Source: Aegilops tauschii subsp. strangulata
Taxonomy: Eukaryota; Streptophyta; Magnoliopsida; Poales; Poaceae
Assembly: GCF_002575655.3 (NCBI RefSeq)
Contig: NC_053037.3
Span: 142,301,207 to 142,365,206 of the forward strand
Direction: 5' to 3'
Length of the DNA: 64,000 bases
Under the pieces are notes generated by a model. The model was not told where the DNA came from, searched no databases, and saw only the letters and a list, made by a program, of their open reading frames with translations. Both the position numbers and the translations under genes were made by a program. Position 1 is the first letter of the stretch; each line of letters starts with the position of its first letter. This document shows positions 1 through 11,511 of this stretch, one piece after another.

Positions 1-1716
1 CGCCTCTTCAAACGCTTCAAAGACCTTCTTTACCGGATGGTTCTCCAATGGAGACATAACTCGAACCAGAACCTCGTCTTGCACCACCTGGATGTCAACC
101 TCTGGTCTAGGGGCTCGCTCCCTAGGATCAACCATACCAGACTCAAGAAATCGTTCTCTCTCCGTCTCCATATCTTTGAGCTTCTTTTGAAGGTCAGTGA
201 TGTATGCTATTGCATCGCCCAACAGAGAGGCCTTGTCCATTTTCGAGATGTTGGGCACAACGGCTCTCAAAGCATAGAACCGCTGGTTGAGCTTCTCCCT
301 CCTTTGACGCTCAGCCTCAACATGATTCAGCGGCTCCTCTCTCCCATTCGCAGGCTTTCTTCCCCTCTTCCTTGGCCGTCGGTCCTCTATGACAGGTGTT
401 GTCCCTTCCTCTTTACACAAGCCATTCACCTCTGAACTATCTCCATCAAGAACAGCTGCTCTTGTAACCAGAACACCAGACTTGGAACTGGTCCCTGCAC
501 TAAAATCTATTTGCCTAGGCGCCTGTGGCTGCAGCTGTTGCTGGTTGACCATCTGCAGTGGCTTCACTAGCTGTGGTGGTTTCTGAAGAAGTGGTAGTTT
601 CTGGAGCTGAGGTGCTTTCTGTAGCTGAAACTGTGTTGTAGTGGAGCTGTCTGTGGCTCTATTGTTGCCGTGTGTAGCTTCATTACTCACTATCAGTATA
701 CCATTGCCAAACTTCTGCTGGTGAGAATTCAGGCCCCGGGCCTGACTCCAAGTGAAACTCTGCAATCCTTTCTGGACATTGGGAAGCACTGAGCTCCCTC
801 CACCAGCAGTCCTCTGTTCCCATGACCTTTCATCTACTTTCGATACCCCAATCACTGGCCCTGCTGAAGACCGACCAAGGTTCAAATCCTTGCCAAAAAT
901 CTTTGCCAGACCTGGTGACCTCTCAATGTGACCATTTCCTTCACGACTCGGAATTATATCCTTATTGCCACCTGTCCCCGCAAAGACAGACTTTATGGTC
1001 TGGAGAGTGTCAGAACTCTCAGCCACCTGCTGCATCGAACCCAGCTCAAGCACACCAGTCTCAAATGGCACTAACAGGATAGTTCTAAATCCTGCTGTGC
1101 TTGCAAGGTATCCCCGGTAACAGTAATTGGCTGGGAATACATTGCGCTCAGAATTGGGAACCCAGAGAGGGAGGCCAGCTGCAAAAACTTGACCAGGAGC
1201 ACCGGCACGACGCGGAAACGCGAAGTACATAGATGCTAGGAAGAACATTTCTGTATCTGTCACCTGACCAATAGTGGGAGCATAATCCTCCTCATCAGCA
1301 GCACCAAATGCTCTGTGCAACCGCTGCAGTACACGCTTCCGCATCCGCTGTTTGGCATCATCATTGCCTGCAGAAGCAGCAGCTGCCAACTCAGCATCAT
1401 TGGGTTCACGGCAAGAGCCATCACCCCACCCAAGGACAAGATCACCAGACTTTGTGCGTGAAAGCTGCCAGAAGATGGCGTAGTTCCAACCAGCACCAGG
1501 ATGCTCTGATTCAATAAGCTCCTGCAGTTTATTTTGCAAGTCCACAGGTGACGATGCAGCAACAAGACCCTCAGATATGGTACCGCCCCCTTTTGTCAAG
1601 TATGCAAATGCATCTCTACCTAGCACAGTGGTGCTGAGGTCTCGGTCCTCCTCAGTCCATGCTCCACCATTTCCTCCATTGGCACCGTCCTCCTCAACCT
1701 CCATCTTCATCACCAT
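1..1716 (-). CDS. MYC-type bHLH transcription factor, bHLH13/JAM-like (partial, 3' end outside window)
   Basis: The reading frame is open from the first in-frame ATG at 1716 (others at 1710 and 1704; a TGA lies four codons upstream at 1728-1726) to base 1, giving 572 codons without a stop or intron. Residues about 45-235 match the bHLH-MYC N-terminal domain ([36 protein letters not shown] shape). A Gln/Pro/Leu-rich linker follows. A basic helix-loop-helix lies at about residues 465-517, with [16 protein letters not shown] as the basic region, where His, Glu and Arg contact an E-box/G-box, and [13 protein letters not shown] as helix 2. The last residues ([17 protein letters not shown] type) begin the C-terminal ACT-like dimerisation domain. 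Family knowledge: subgroup IIId factors are nuclear and repress jasmonate responses in competition with MYC2; assignment to that subgroup rather than IIIe is inferred from the whole-protein look. The stop codon and about 30-60 residues lie left of the window. An intronless CDS is usual in this family. Confidence 0.9.
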   Translation of the reverse strand, partial: MVMKMEVEEDGANGGNGGAWTEEDRDLSTTVLGRDAFAYLTKGGGTISEGLVAASSPVDLQNKLQELIESEHPGAGWNYAIFWQLSRTKSGDLVLGWGDGSCREPNDAELAAAASAGNDDAKQRMRKRVLQRLHRAFGAADEEDYAPTIGQVTDTEMFFLASMYFAFPRRAGAPGQVFAAGLPLWVPNSERNVFPANYCYRGYLASTAGFRTILLVPFETGVLELGSMQQVAESSDTLQTIKSVFAGTGGNKDIIPSREGNGHIERSPGLAKIFGKDLNLGRSSAGPVIGVSKVDERSWEQRTAGGGSSVLPNVQKGLQSFTWSQARGLNSHQQKFGNGILIVSNEATHGNNRATDSSTTTQFQLQKAPQLQKLPLLQKPPQLVKPLQMVNQQQLQPQAPRQIDFSAGTSSKSGVLVTRAAVLDGDSSEVNGLCKEEGTTPVIEDRRPRKRGRKPANGREEPLNHVEAERQRREKLNQRFYALRAVVPNISKMDKASLLGDAIAYITDLQKKLKDMETERERFLESGMVDPRERAPRPEVDIQVVQDEVLVRVMSPLENHPVKKVFEAFEEA

Positions 1717-2850
1717 AAGACCTACTCAAAAAAGTATAGGTCAGGTCAAAAGGCACTAAATACATAAATGTTTTGCTGCGTCTATTGGCTACCAAACTCA
1801 TCAGGGTGAAGTCTATTTAGATTACAGGGCAATAAAATTTTACCACACTTATGGCTACAGGGATGAACTTAAAACAAAACAGAACTAAGCTCTGAACCAC
1901 CATTCCAGGTAAACACACAGTGACATGCATCCCAAACTGTAAGCAAAAATTCGTAAAGACCTGGTAGTTGGTACTTAGTGGCGGTATCCTTCTGATTCAC
2001 CGCTTACCAAATTAACCAGCCACTTTTGACAGACATGTGTATTTATGACAGATCAGTCTTAACTTATCAGGGAGTGAGGGAGACGCTCTACATCATCAAT
2101 ACTAATAGGAAACTAAGACAGTGTGTAATAAATACACATGTAAATGAGGCAAAGCATGGAATCATGTGACAGAAAACGTTTATCATGTGAGAAACAAATT
2201 ACTAGTACTACCTGTATAACTTGGCATTCCTATGGCATGGCATCCGATTATTTTAGTTGCCCGAGTACGCACGACTGAATTCTAATCCGAAATCGTGCCT
2301 AACGACAAGCTGTGGACATCGTGTGCACAAGGACATAGCCATATGCTCGCACCGATCGCAGACACTAGATTCCAGCCTAAACAAACAGGCCTTCTTCTCG
2401 GCCACGGCACGGCAAATCACCTCACCTTTCCGCCTAACTCAGCTCATCCGCGGGACGCGACGGGCCATGAAATCGCAATCACTCCAACATTTCACGACGC
2501 GCCAGGGCAGTACGGGGGGGAGCTACTACTGTTAGTGAGGGAATTCGGGAGCAGGGCGGGCGGGGGAATCTCACCGGACCGGGGATCCCGAGCCCGAATC
2601 GGCAGAGGGGAAGCGAAATCCAGCGCGGGCAGGCCGGCAACACCTAGACCCGACCTCTGCCGCCGAAGCCGCGACGGCGAGAAGCCCGGATCTTCCCGCG
2701 CGCGGACCCGAGCTCCGAGGGGGGGGGGGGGGGGGGGGGCTCCGCTCGCTCGCCCTCTCCTTCCTCGCGGAGAGGATGGGGCCCGCGGGTCTCGGGGCGC
2801 GGGGCGCGGCGCGGCGTGCGCGTAGGGGAGGGAGGGAGGGAGGGAGGGAA
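1717..2850 (-). promoter_or_regulatory. 5' leader and proximal promoter of the bHLH gene, with candidate leader intron
   Basis: This is non-coding sequence upstream of the minus-strand bHLH gene. Reading the minus strand, a CAG/GTAGTA donor-like site ends an exon at 2212. A pyrimidine-rich acceptor (TTTTTTGAGTAG) ends at 1722, six bases before the ATG at 1716. A leader intron of about 490 bp (1722-2211) is therefore plausible. From about 2440 to 2850 the DNA is strongly GC-rich and CpG-rich, as expected for a grass promoter or first exon. I see no convincing TATA box. The intron and transcription start are inferred. Confidence 0.45.
2719..2848 (+). repeat. Poly-G tract and GGGA repeat in the bHLH promoter region
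   Basis: A run of 21 G (2719-2739) is followed by about five GGGA units (from about 2826). Both can form G-quadruplexes on the plus strand, which is the template strand for the bHLH gene. They sit in the GC-rich leader/promoter. The length of a pure 21-G run may be imprecise because of sequencing error. Confidence 0.8.
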
Positions 2851-3273
2851 GGCGGGTGGTGGGATTCGACGGTGGTGGTGTGTATGTAGTTTTCTCTGGT
2901 GCGCGAGGGGATTTCGGGGGAGGGGAGGCGACCCGCTGCTGCTGCTGCGGCTTGGGATTGTGGGGGTGGACGAGGGCTGCCTCCTTTCCTTTTCTACTGG
3001 GATCTCGAGCCGAGCCCAGTGTGCTGAGTTCGCTTTTGCGTGTGTGCTCGCGTCGCTCGGCTCGAGTGTAGCCGACGGACGGGTTTATGCGCGCTTTCGT
3101 TCTGTTTATTTTTTAACACGAGAGAATTAATTATAATGATTAGCGAAATAATTATGTTCTGTTATCATTTACTATATAAACCGATCGTACTAAGCTATCC
3201 TCAGTGGATCAAACATTCTTTTTATAGAACCTTCACCAGCATGATGGGTTTTTCTTGGCAAAAAAGGCATGTA

Positions 3274-3843
3274 TTAAGTAGCACATGCTTCCTTATAGAA
3301 ATTAAAAAGTATATCTGGGGCGTTGAAATATTCTTCCTCCCACATCCGCCGGCGACGTGCCATGAGCAAAGCTTGTTGTCGCCTATAAAGTAGCTTGTAT
3401 AGGCGGTGGTCTGGGTGCAGGGCGGCGGCCCTCGCGGTGGGAGGCGCGATGGTCGTGGGCGGATCGCGCGGCTCTGCTGCGGGCGGGCTGACGAAGGGTG
3501 AGCGCTGGGGTACATCACTTTCCCAGTCCTTGTACTGGCTGGCGGCGGTAGTGTCCGCGGACGTCGTTTCCTTCCTGGAGGCTCCATCGTAGTGTCCCCG
3601 CTCCTTTTGTGGTGCTCCGGGTGAAAACTTGATCTGCGAGATCGGGCGATGGGGTCTATCCATGGTCATGCCCTTCTTGGAGGCTTCGTCTTGGAGCCAT
3701 CGCACTTCGTTATCCGTCTCACCTCTCTTTGGTGGATTGCTCATGGTGGTCGTCTCGTCAGCTCCAAGCGGTTCTTCTTCGTGCATCTGTAGTTTGCTTA
3801 ATAGTCGTTTTGGATGGTGTGGCGGTGCCCGACACCTTTGCAT
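3274..3843 (-). CDS. Doubtful hypothetical ORF, 189 codons
   Basis: An ATG-initiated minus-strand frame of 189 codons upstream of the bHLH gene. The predicted protein is hydrophilic and rich in Arg, Lys, Pro and Ala, with no signal peptide, membrane segment or catalytic motif I recognise. Composition is fairly even, and a long frame in moderately GC-rich DNA can arise by chance. No TATA box or splice sites clearly support it. It could be a fragment of a captured or decayed gene, or spurious. I propose no function. Confidence 0.2.
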   Translation of the reverse strand: MQRCRAPPHHPKRLLSKLQMHEEEPLGADETTTMSNPPKRGETDNEVRWLQDEASKKGMTMDRPHRPISQIKFSPGAPQKERGHYDGASRKETTSADTTAASQYKDWESDVPQRSPFVSPPAAEPRDPPTTIAPPTARAAALHPDHRLYKLLYRRQQALLMARRRRMWEEEYFNAPDILFNFYKEACAT

Positions 3844-3993
3844 CTTGCCTTGGGTATGTGTGTTGTGTACTGTACCGGAGTGTGTTTGTATCGATATTGC
3901 TTGGTGGTCGATGCTTTATATATAAATCAGGGTGGAAGCCTTTTTCGATGAAGACCTTGATGTAGACCAAAAGACGCCCACATTTACGATCTA

Positions 3994-4234
3994 CTCCCTC
4001 CATTCGAAAATAATCAAAGTTCTAGTTTTATCATAAGTCAAACTTTTTAACGTTTGACCAAGTGGATAGAAAAATCTGCTGAGATTTACAATATCAAAAT
4101 ATATGTCGAACAAAATGAATCTAATGAAGTATTGATGTTTATAATGTTGTTATGTTTTTATATAAGCTTGATCAAACTTAGTGAAGTTTGACTTAGGACA
4201 AAACTATAATTTCAAATATTTCAGAAGGGGGGAG
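3994..4234. mobile_element. Stowaway-type MITE (Tc1/mariner), TA target duplication
   Basis: The ends are complementary: the left end reads CTCCCTCCATTCGAAAATAAT and the right end TTTCAGAAGGGGGGAG, each flanked by TA (3992-3993 and 4235-4236). CTCCCTCCGTTC-like termini with a TA duplication are the hallmark of Triticeae Stowaway elements. The interior is AT-rich, and further inverted matching (AGTCAAACTT against AAGTTTGACT) makes most of it foldback. It is non-coding and would be mobilised in trans by mariner transposase. Confidence 0.85.
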
Positions 4235-4488
4235 TAAGCAAATCTTCATTTCGAAAAAAAGAAACTGCTAGAGAGGCCGGTAGAATGCCACAGGTCAGGT
4301 AGACGGAGTTGGGGAACACAAATCTCACACGATCTTCAACAAGGTCTAGACTGACCAACCATCGTCAGTCAGAACTGGAGGTGAGGGACTAATACACATA
4401 ACCACGTTGTCTGCTCCACAAGGCAATGTCGCCGAAGCAAACCTACAGAAGAAAAAAATTAGACTTGAAAGAACATATATGGTGACAC

Positions 4489-6229
4489 TGAAGGAAATAT
4501 GCCCTAGAGGCAATAATAAAGTATTATATATATTTCCTTATATCATGATAAATGTTTATTATTCATGCTAGAATTGTATTAACCGGAAACATAATACATG
4601 TGTGAATACATAGACAAACAAAGTGTCACTAGTATGCCTCTACTTGACTAGTTCGTTAATCAAAGATGGTTATGTTTCCTAGCCATAGACATGAGTTGTC
4701 ATTTGATTAACGGGATCACCTCATTAGGAGAATGACGTGATTGACATGACCCATTACATTAGCTTAGCACCCGATCGTTTAGTATGTTGCTATTGCTTTC
4801 TTCATGACTTATACATGTTCCTATGACTATGAGATTATGCAACTCCCGTTTACCGGAGGAACACTTTGTGTGCTACCAAACGTCACAACGTAACTGGGTG
4901 ATTATAAAGGTGCTCTACAGGTGTCTCCAAAGGTACTTGTTGGGTTGGCGTATTTCGAGATTAGGATTTGTCACTCCGATTGTCGGAGAGGTATCTCAGG
5001 GCCCACTCGGTAATGCACATCACTATAAGCCTTGCAAGCATTGTAACTAATGAGTTAGTTGCGGGATGATGTATTACGGAACGAGTAAAGAGACTTGCCG
5101 GTAACGAGATTGAACTAGGTATCGAGATACCGACGATCGAATCTCGGGCAAGTAACATACCGATGACAAAGGGAACAACGTATGTTGTTATGCGGTCTGA
5201 CCGATAAAGATCTTCGTAGAATATGTAGGAGCCAATATGGGCATCCAGGTCCCGCTATTGGTTATTGACCGGAGAGGTGTCTCGGTCATGTCTACATAGT
5301 TCTCGAACCCAAAGGGTCCGCACGCTTAAAGTTACGATGACAGTTTTATTATGAGTTTATATGATTTGATGTACCAAAGGTTATTCGGAGTCCCGGATGT
5401 GATCACGGACATGACGAGGAGTCTAGAAATGGTCGAGACGTAAAGATTGATATATTGGACGACTATATTCGGACACCGGAAGTGTTCCGGAGAAGTTTCG
5501 GATTAAACCGGAGTGCCGGAGGGTTACCGGAACCCCCCGGGGAAGTATTGGGCCTTAGTGGGCCTTGAGGGGAGAGAGAGGGCAGCAGCCAGGAGGTGGT
5601 GCGCTCCCTCCCAGAGGAGTCCTAGTTGGACTAGGAGAGGGGGGCGCAGCCCCCTTTCCCTCTCCCTCTCCCTCTCTTTCCTTCCCCCCTTCTTTTCCTA
5701 GTAGGACTAGGAAAGGGGAGTCCTACTCCTACTAGGAGGAGGACTCCCCCCCTCTCCTTGGTGCGCCCCATAGGCAGCCGGCCTCCCCCTTGCTCCTTTA
5801 TATACGGGGGCAGGGGAGCACCTAAGAATACACTTGACATACGATATTTTAGCCGTGTGCGGTGCCCCCCTCCACCAGATTACACCTCGATAATACCGTC
5901 GCGAAGCTTAGGCGAAGCCCTGCGTCGGTGGAACATCATCATCGTCACCACGCCGTCGTGCTGACGAAACTCTCCCTCAACACTCGGCTGGATCGGAGTT
6001 CGAGGGACGTCATCGAGCTGAACGTGTGTAGAACTTCGGAGGTGCCGTGCGTTCGGTACTTGATCGGTCGGATCGTGAAGACGTTCGACTACATCAACCG
6101 CGTTGTGATAACGCTTCCGCTATCGGTCTACGAGGGTACGTGGACAACACTCTCCCCTCTCGTTGCTATGCATCACCATGATCTTGCGTGTGCGTAGGAA
6201 AAATTTTGAAATTACTACGTTACCCAACA
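4489..6229 (+). repeat. 5' LTR of the Angela/BARE-type element
   Basis: A 1,741-bp LTR starting TGAAGGAAATATG and ending TACCCAACA. A TATA box (TTTATATAC) at 5797-5804 sits downstream of a strong inverted-repeat zone at about 5617-5755 (GTCCTAG/CTAGGAC-type arms and CCTACT/AGTAGG arms). Transcription would start about 30 bp downstream. It is nearly identical to 11512-13249. Confidence 0.95.
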
Positions 6230-6230
6230 G

Positions 6231-6244
6231 TGGTATCAGAGCCT
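6231..6244 (+). other. Primer binding site of the copia element (initiator tRNA-Met)
   Basis: TGGTATCAGAGCCT lies one base after the 5' LTR end. It is complementary to the 3' end of initiator methionine tRNA, the usual primer for minus-strand synthesis in this family. Confidence 0.9.
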
Positions 6245-7501
6245 GGTTTTATGCGTTGATGCTATGCACGAGTAGAACACAAGTGAGTTGTGGGCGATAT
6301 AAGTCATACTGCTTACCAGCATGTCATACTTTGGTTCAGCGGTATTGTGAGATGAAGCGGCCCGGACCGACATTACGCGTACGCTTACGCGAGACTGGTT
6401 TCACCGTTCGGAGCACTCGTTGCTTAAAGGTGACTGGCGGGTGTCTGTCTCTCTCACTTTAGTTGAACCGAGTGTGGCTACGCCCGGTCCTTGCGAAGGT
6501 TAAAACAGCACCAACTTGACAAACTATCGTTGTGGTTTTGATGCGTAGGTAAGAACAGTTCTTGCTAAGCCCGTAGCAGCCACGTAAAACTTGCAACAAC
6601 AAAGTAGAGGACGTCTAACTTGTTTTTGCAGGGCATACTGTGATGTGATATGGTCAAGACATGATGTGATATAATGTGTTGTATGAGATGATCATGTTTT
6701 GTAACCGAGTTATCGGCAACTGGCAGGAGCCATATGGTTGTCGCTTTATTGTATGAGATGCAATCGCCATGTAATAGTTTTACTTTATCACTAAGCGGTA
6801 GCGATAGTCGTAAAAGCAATAAGTTGGCGAGACGACAATGATGCTATGATGGAGATCAAGGTGTCGCGCCGGTGACGATGGTGATCATGACGGTGCTTCG
6901 GAGATGGAGATCACAAGCACGGTGCTTCGGAGATGGAGATCACAAGCACAAGATGATGATGGCCATATCATATCACTTATATTGATTGCATGTGATGTTA
7001 ATCCTTTATGCATCTTATCTTGCTTTGTTTGACGGTAGCATTATAAGATGATCTCTCACTAAAATTTCAAGATAAAAGTGTTCTCCCTGAGTATGCACCG
7101 TTGCAAAAGTTCTTCGTGCTGAGACACCACGTGTTAATCGGGTGTGATAGGCTCTACGTTCAAATACAATGGGTGCAAAACAGTTGCACACGCGGAGTAC
7201 TCAGGTTAAACTTGACGAGCCTAGCATATGTACAGATATGGCCTCGGAACACAGAGACCGAAAGGTCGAGCGTGAATCATATAGTAGATATGATCAACAT
7301 AGTGATGTTCACCATTGAAACTACTCCATCTCACGTGTTAATCGGTCATGGTTTAGTTGCTTTGGATCACGTAATCACTTAGATGATTAGAGAGATGTCT
7401 ATCTAAGTGGGAGTTCTTAAGTAATATGATTAATTAAACTTAAATTTATCATGAACTTAGTACCTGATAGTATCTTGCTTGTCTATGTTAATTGTAGATA
7501 T
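6245..7501 (+). other. Untranslated leader of the copia element
   Basis: About 1.26 kb between the primer site and the polyprotein ATG at 7502, with many short upstream ATGs and no convincing long frame. Long leaders are normal for BARE-1-like elements and are expected to hold dimerisation and packaging signals. A 29-bp exact tandem duplication lies at 6892-6949. An in-frame ATG at 7451 gives a 17-codon extension, but 7502 fits the gag start better. Confidence 0.7.
6892..6949 (+). repeat. 29-bp tandem duplication in the copia leader
   Basis: Two exact 29-bp copies (6892-6920 and 6921-6949), each starting GGTGCTTCGGAGATGGAGAT, in the untranslated leader. They probably arose by slippage during reverse transcription or replication. 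Confidence 0.9.
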
Positions 7502-10500
7502 ATGGCCCGTGCTGTTGTTCCGTTGAATTTTAATGCGTTCCTTGAGAAAGCTAAGTTGAAAGATGATGGTAGCAATTACACGGACTGGGTCCGTAACTTG
7601 AGGATTATCCTCATTGCTGCACAGAAGAATTACGTCCTGGAAGCACCGCTAGGTGCCAGGCCTCCTGCAAGAGCTACACCAGAAGTTATGAACGTCTGGC
7701 AAAGCAAAGCTGATGACTACTCAATAGTTCAGTGTGCCATGCTTTACGGCTTAGAACCGGGACTTCAACGACGTTTTGAACGTCATGGAGCATATGAGAT
7801 GTTCCAGGAGTTGAAGTTAATATTTCAAGCAAATGCCCAGATTGAGAGATATGAAGTCTCCAATAAGTTCTATAGCTGCAAGATGGAAGAGAATAGTTCT
7901 GTCAGTGAGCATATACTCAGAATGTCTGGGTATAATAATCACTTGATTCAACTGGGAGTTCAATTTCCGGATGATTGCGTCATTGACAGAATTCTTCAAT
8001 CACTGCCACCAAGCTACAAGAGCTTCGTGATGAACTATAACATGCAAGGGATGGATAAGACGATTCCCGAGCTCTTCGCAATGCTAAAGGCAGCGGAGGT
8101 AGAAATCAAAAAGGAGCATCAAGTGTTGATGGTCAGTAAAACCACTAGTTTCAAGAAAAAGGGCAAAGGGAAGAAGAAAGGGAACTTCAAGAAGAATAGC
8201 AAGCAAGTTGCTGTTCAGGAGAAGAAATCCAAGTCTGGACCTAAGCCTGAAACTGAGTGCTTCTACTGTAAGCAGACTGGCCACTGGAAGCGGAACTGCC
8301 CCAAGTATTTGGCGGATAAGAAGGATGGCAAGGTTAACAAAGGTATATGTGATATACATGTTATTGATGTGTACCTTACTAATACTCGCAGTAGCACCTG
8401 GGTATTTGATACTGGTTCTGTTGCTAATATTTGCAACTCAAAACAGGGGCTACGGATTAAGCGAAGTTTAGCTAAGGACGAGGTGGCGATGCGCGTGGGA
8501 AATGGTTCCAAAGTCGATGTGATCGCCGTCGGCACGCTACCTCTACATCTACCTTCGGGATTAGTTTTAGACCTAAATAATTGTTATTTGGTGCCAGCGT
8601 TGAGCATGAACATTATATCTGGATCTTGTTTAATGCGAGACGGTTATTCATTTAAATCAGAGAATAATGGTTGTTCTATTTATATGAATAATATCTTTTA
8701 TGGTCATGCACCCTTGAAGAGTGGTCTATTTTTAGTGAATCTCGATAGTAGTGATACACATATTCATAATATTGAAGCCAAAAGATGCAGAGTTAATAAT
8801 GACAGTGCAACTTATTTGTGGCACTGCCGTTTGGGTCATATCGGTGTAAAGCGCATGAAGAAACTCCATACTGATGGAATTTTGGAATCACTTGATTTTG
8901 AATCAGTTGGTACTTGCGAACCGTGCCTTATGGGCAAGATGACCAAAACACCGTTCTCCGGAACTATGGAGAGAGCAACAGATTTGTTGGAAATCATACA
9001 TACAGATGTATGTGGTCCGATGAATATTGAAGCTCGTGGCGGATATCGTTATTTTCTCACCTTCACAGATGATTTGGGCAGATATGGGTATATCTACTTA
9101 ATGAAACATAAGTCTGAAACATTTGAAAAGTTCAAAGAATTTCAGAGTGAAGTTGAAAATCATCGTAACAAGAAAATAAAATTCCTACGATCTGATCGTG
9201 GAGGAGAATATTTGAGTTACGAGTTTGGTCTACATTTGAAACAATGCGGAATAGTTTCGCAACTCACGCCACCCGGAACACCACAGCGTAATGGTGTGTC
9301 TGAACGTCGTAATCGCACTTTACTAGATATGGTGCGATCTATGATGTCTCTTACTGATTTACCGCTATCGTTTTGGGGTTATGCTTTAGAGACGGCTGCA
9401 TTCACTCTAAATAGGACACCATCGAAATCCGTTGAGACGACGCCTTTTGAACTATGGTTTGGCAAGAAACCAAAGTTGTCGTATCTTAAAGTTTGGGGTT
9501 GCGATGCTTATGTGAAGAAACTTCAACCTGATAAGCTCGAGCCTAAATCGGAGAAATGTGTCTTCATAGGATACCCAAAGAAGACCGTTGGGTACACCTT
9601 CTATCACAGATCCGAAGGCAAGATATTTGTTGCTAGAAATGGATCCTTTCTGGAGAAGGAGTTTCTCTCGAAAGATGTGAGTGGGAGGAAAGTAGAACTT
9701 GATGAGGTAACTGTACCTGCTCCCTTATTGGAAAGTAGATCATCGCAGAGATCAGTTTCTGCGATACCTACACCAAGTAGTGAGGAAGTTAATGATAATG
9801 ATCATGAAACTTCAGATCAAGTTATTACTGAACTTCGTAGGTCAACTAGATCAAGATCCGCACCAGAGTGGTACGGTAATCCTGTTCTGGAGGTCATGTT
9901 ACTAGACCATGGCGAACCTACGAACTATGAAGAAGCGATGGTGAGCCCAGATTCCGAAAAATGGCTTGAAGCCATGAAATCCGAGATGGGGTCCATGTAT
10001 GAGAACAAAGTATGGACTTTGGTTGACTTGCCCGATGGTCGGCAAGCCATTGAAAATAAATGGATCTTCAAGAAAAAGACTGACGCTGATGGTAATGTTA
10101 CTATCTATAAAGCTCGACTTGTTGCGAAAGGTTTTCGACAAGTTCAAGGAATTGACTACGATGAGACCTTCTCACCCGTAGCGATGCTTAAGTCTGTCCG
10201 AATCATGTTAGCAATTGCCGCATTTTATGATTATGAAATTTGGCAAATGGATGTCAAAACTGCGTTCCTGAATGGATTTCTGGAAGAAGAGTTGTATATG
10301 ATACAACCGGAAGGTTTTGTCGATCCAAAGGGAGCTAACAAAGTGTGCAAGCTCCAGCGATCCATTTATGGACTGGTGCAAGCCTCTCGGAGTTGGAATA
10401 AACGCTTTGATAGTGTGATCAAAGCATTTGGTTTTATACAGACTTTTGGAGAAGCCTGTATTTACAAGAAAGTGAGTGGGAGCTCGATAGCATTTCTGAT

Positions 10501-10741
10501 ATTATATGTGGATGACATATTACTGATTGGAAATGATATTGAATTTCTGGATAGCATAAAGGGATACTTGAATAAGAGTTTTTCAATGAAAGACCTCGGT
10601 GAAGCTGCATATATATTAGGCATTAAGATCTATAGAGATAGATCAAGGCGCTTAATTGGACTTTCACAAAGCACATACCTTGACAAAGTTTTGAAGAAGT
10701 TCAAAATAGATCAAGGTTCTTGCCTGTACTACAAGGTGTGA
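7502..10741 (+). pseudogene. Copia gag-protease-integrase-reverse transcriptase polyprotein (frameshifted before RNase H)
   Basis: Frame of 1,079 codons from ATG 7502. Domains in order: copia gag (about residues 10-230); a Lys-rich stretch; CCHC zinc knuckle CFYCKQTGHWKRNC at 253-266; aspartic protease DTGS at 303; the integrase zinc-binding HCRLGH box at 441; integrase core with D502, D565 and E601 (a 35-residue D-E spacing, correct for DD35E); then RT with YVDD at about 1002-1005. All catalytic residues named are present. The frame ends at a TGA at 10739-10741 just after the RT thumb, because the reading frame shifts near 10705-10720. The matching continuation (RNase H) is in the next frame from about 10720. 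The shift looks like a small out-of-frame deletion, so this copy is broken but young. The product would act in cytoplasmic virus-like particles. Confidence 0.93.
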
Positions 10742-11478
10742 GATTGAGTAAGACTCAATGCCCGACCACTGCAGAAGATAGAGAGAAGATGAAAGATGTT
10801 CCCTATGCTTCAGCCATAGGCTCTATCATGTATGCAATGCTGTGTACCAGACCTGATGTGTCCCTGGCTATAAGTTTAGCAGGGAGGTACCAAAGTAATC
10901 CAGGAGTGGATCACTGGACAGCGGTCAAGAACATCCTGAAATACCTGAAAAGGACTAAGGATATGTTTCTCGTATATGGAGGTGACAAAGAGCTCATCGT
11001 AAATGGTTACGTTGATGCAAGCTTTGACACTGATCTGGACGATTCGAAATCGCAAACCGGATACGTATTTACATTGAACGGTGGAGCTGTCAGTTGGTGC
11101 AGTTCCAAGCAAAGTATCGTGGCGGGATCTACGTGTGAAGCGGAATACATAGCTGCTTCGGAAGCAGCGAATGAAGGAGTCTGGATGAAGGAGTTCATAA
11201 CCGATCTAGGTGTCGTACCTAGTACATCGGGACCAATGAAAATCTTTTGTGATAATACTGGTGCAATTGCCTTAGCAAAGGAATCCAGATTTCACAAGAG
11301 AACCAAGCACATCAGAAGACGCTTCAATTCCATCCGGGATTTAGTCCAGGTGGGAGACATAGAAATTTGCAAGATACATACGGATCTGAATGTAGCAGAT
11401 CCGTTGACTAAGCCTCTTCCACGAGCAAAACATGATCAGCACCAAGACTCCATGGGTGTAAGAATCATTACTATGTAA
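10720..11478 (+). pseudogene. Copia RNase H and C-terminal part, displaced by frameshift
   Basis: This frame continues the copia polyprotein after the shift near 10710. It carries the end of the RT connection (PYASAIGSIMYAMLCTRPDV type), then RNase H, with the D of YVDASFDTD, the E of CEAEYIAASEAANE and the D of IFCDNTGAIALAK as expected active-site residues. It ends with HTDLNVADPLTKPLP, normal for the BARE group. The ATG at its start is fortuitous: in an intact element this is part of the single polyprotein. The stop at 11476-11478 lies about 30 bp before the 3' LTR. Confidence 0.9.
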
Positions 11479-11499
11479 TCTAGATTATTGACTCTAGTG

Positions 11500-11511
11500 C
11501 AAGTGGGAGAC
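11500..11511 (+). other. Polypurine tract of the copia element
   Basis: The purine-rich stretch CAAGTGGGAGAC directly precedes the 3' LTR start at 11512. This is the usual plus-strand primer for BARE-1/Angela. Confidence 0.85.

Noticed and set aside
2295..2825. 176-codon plus-strand frame upstream of the bHLH gene
   Set aside because: It lies in the GC-rich leader/promoter of the bHLH gene, with low-complexity Arg/Gly/Ala composition and no motif; a composition artefact.
4823..5050. Repeated 62-111-codon frames in the copia LTRs
   Set aside because: The same frames occur in both LTRs; LTRs are regulatory and these show no domain.
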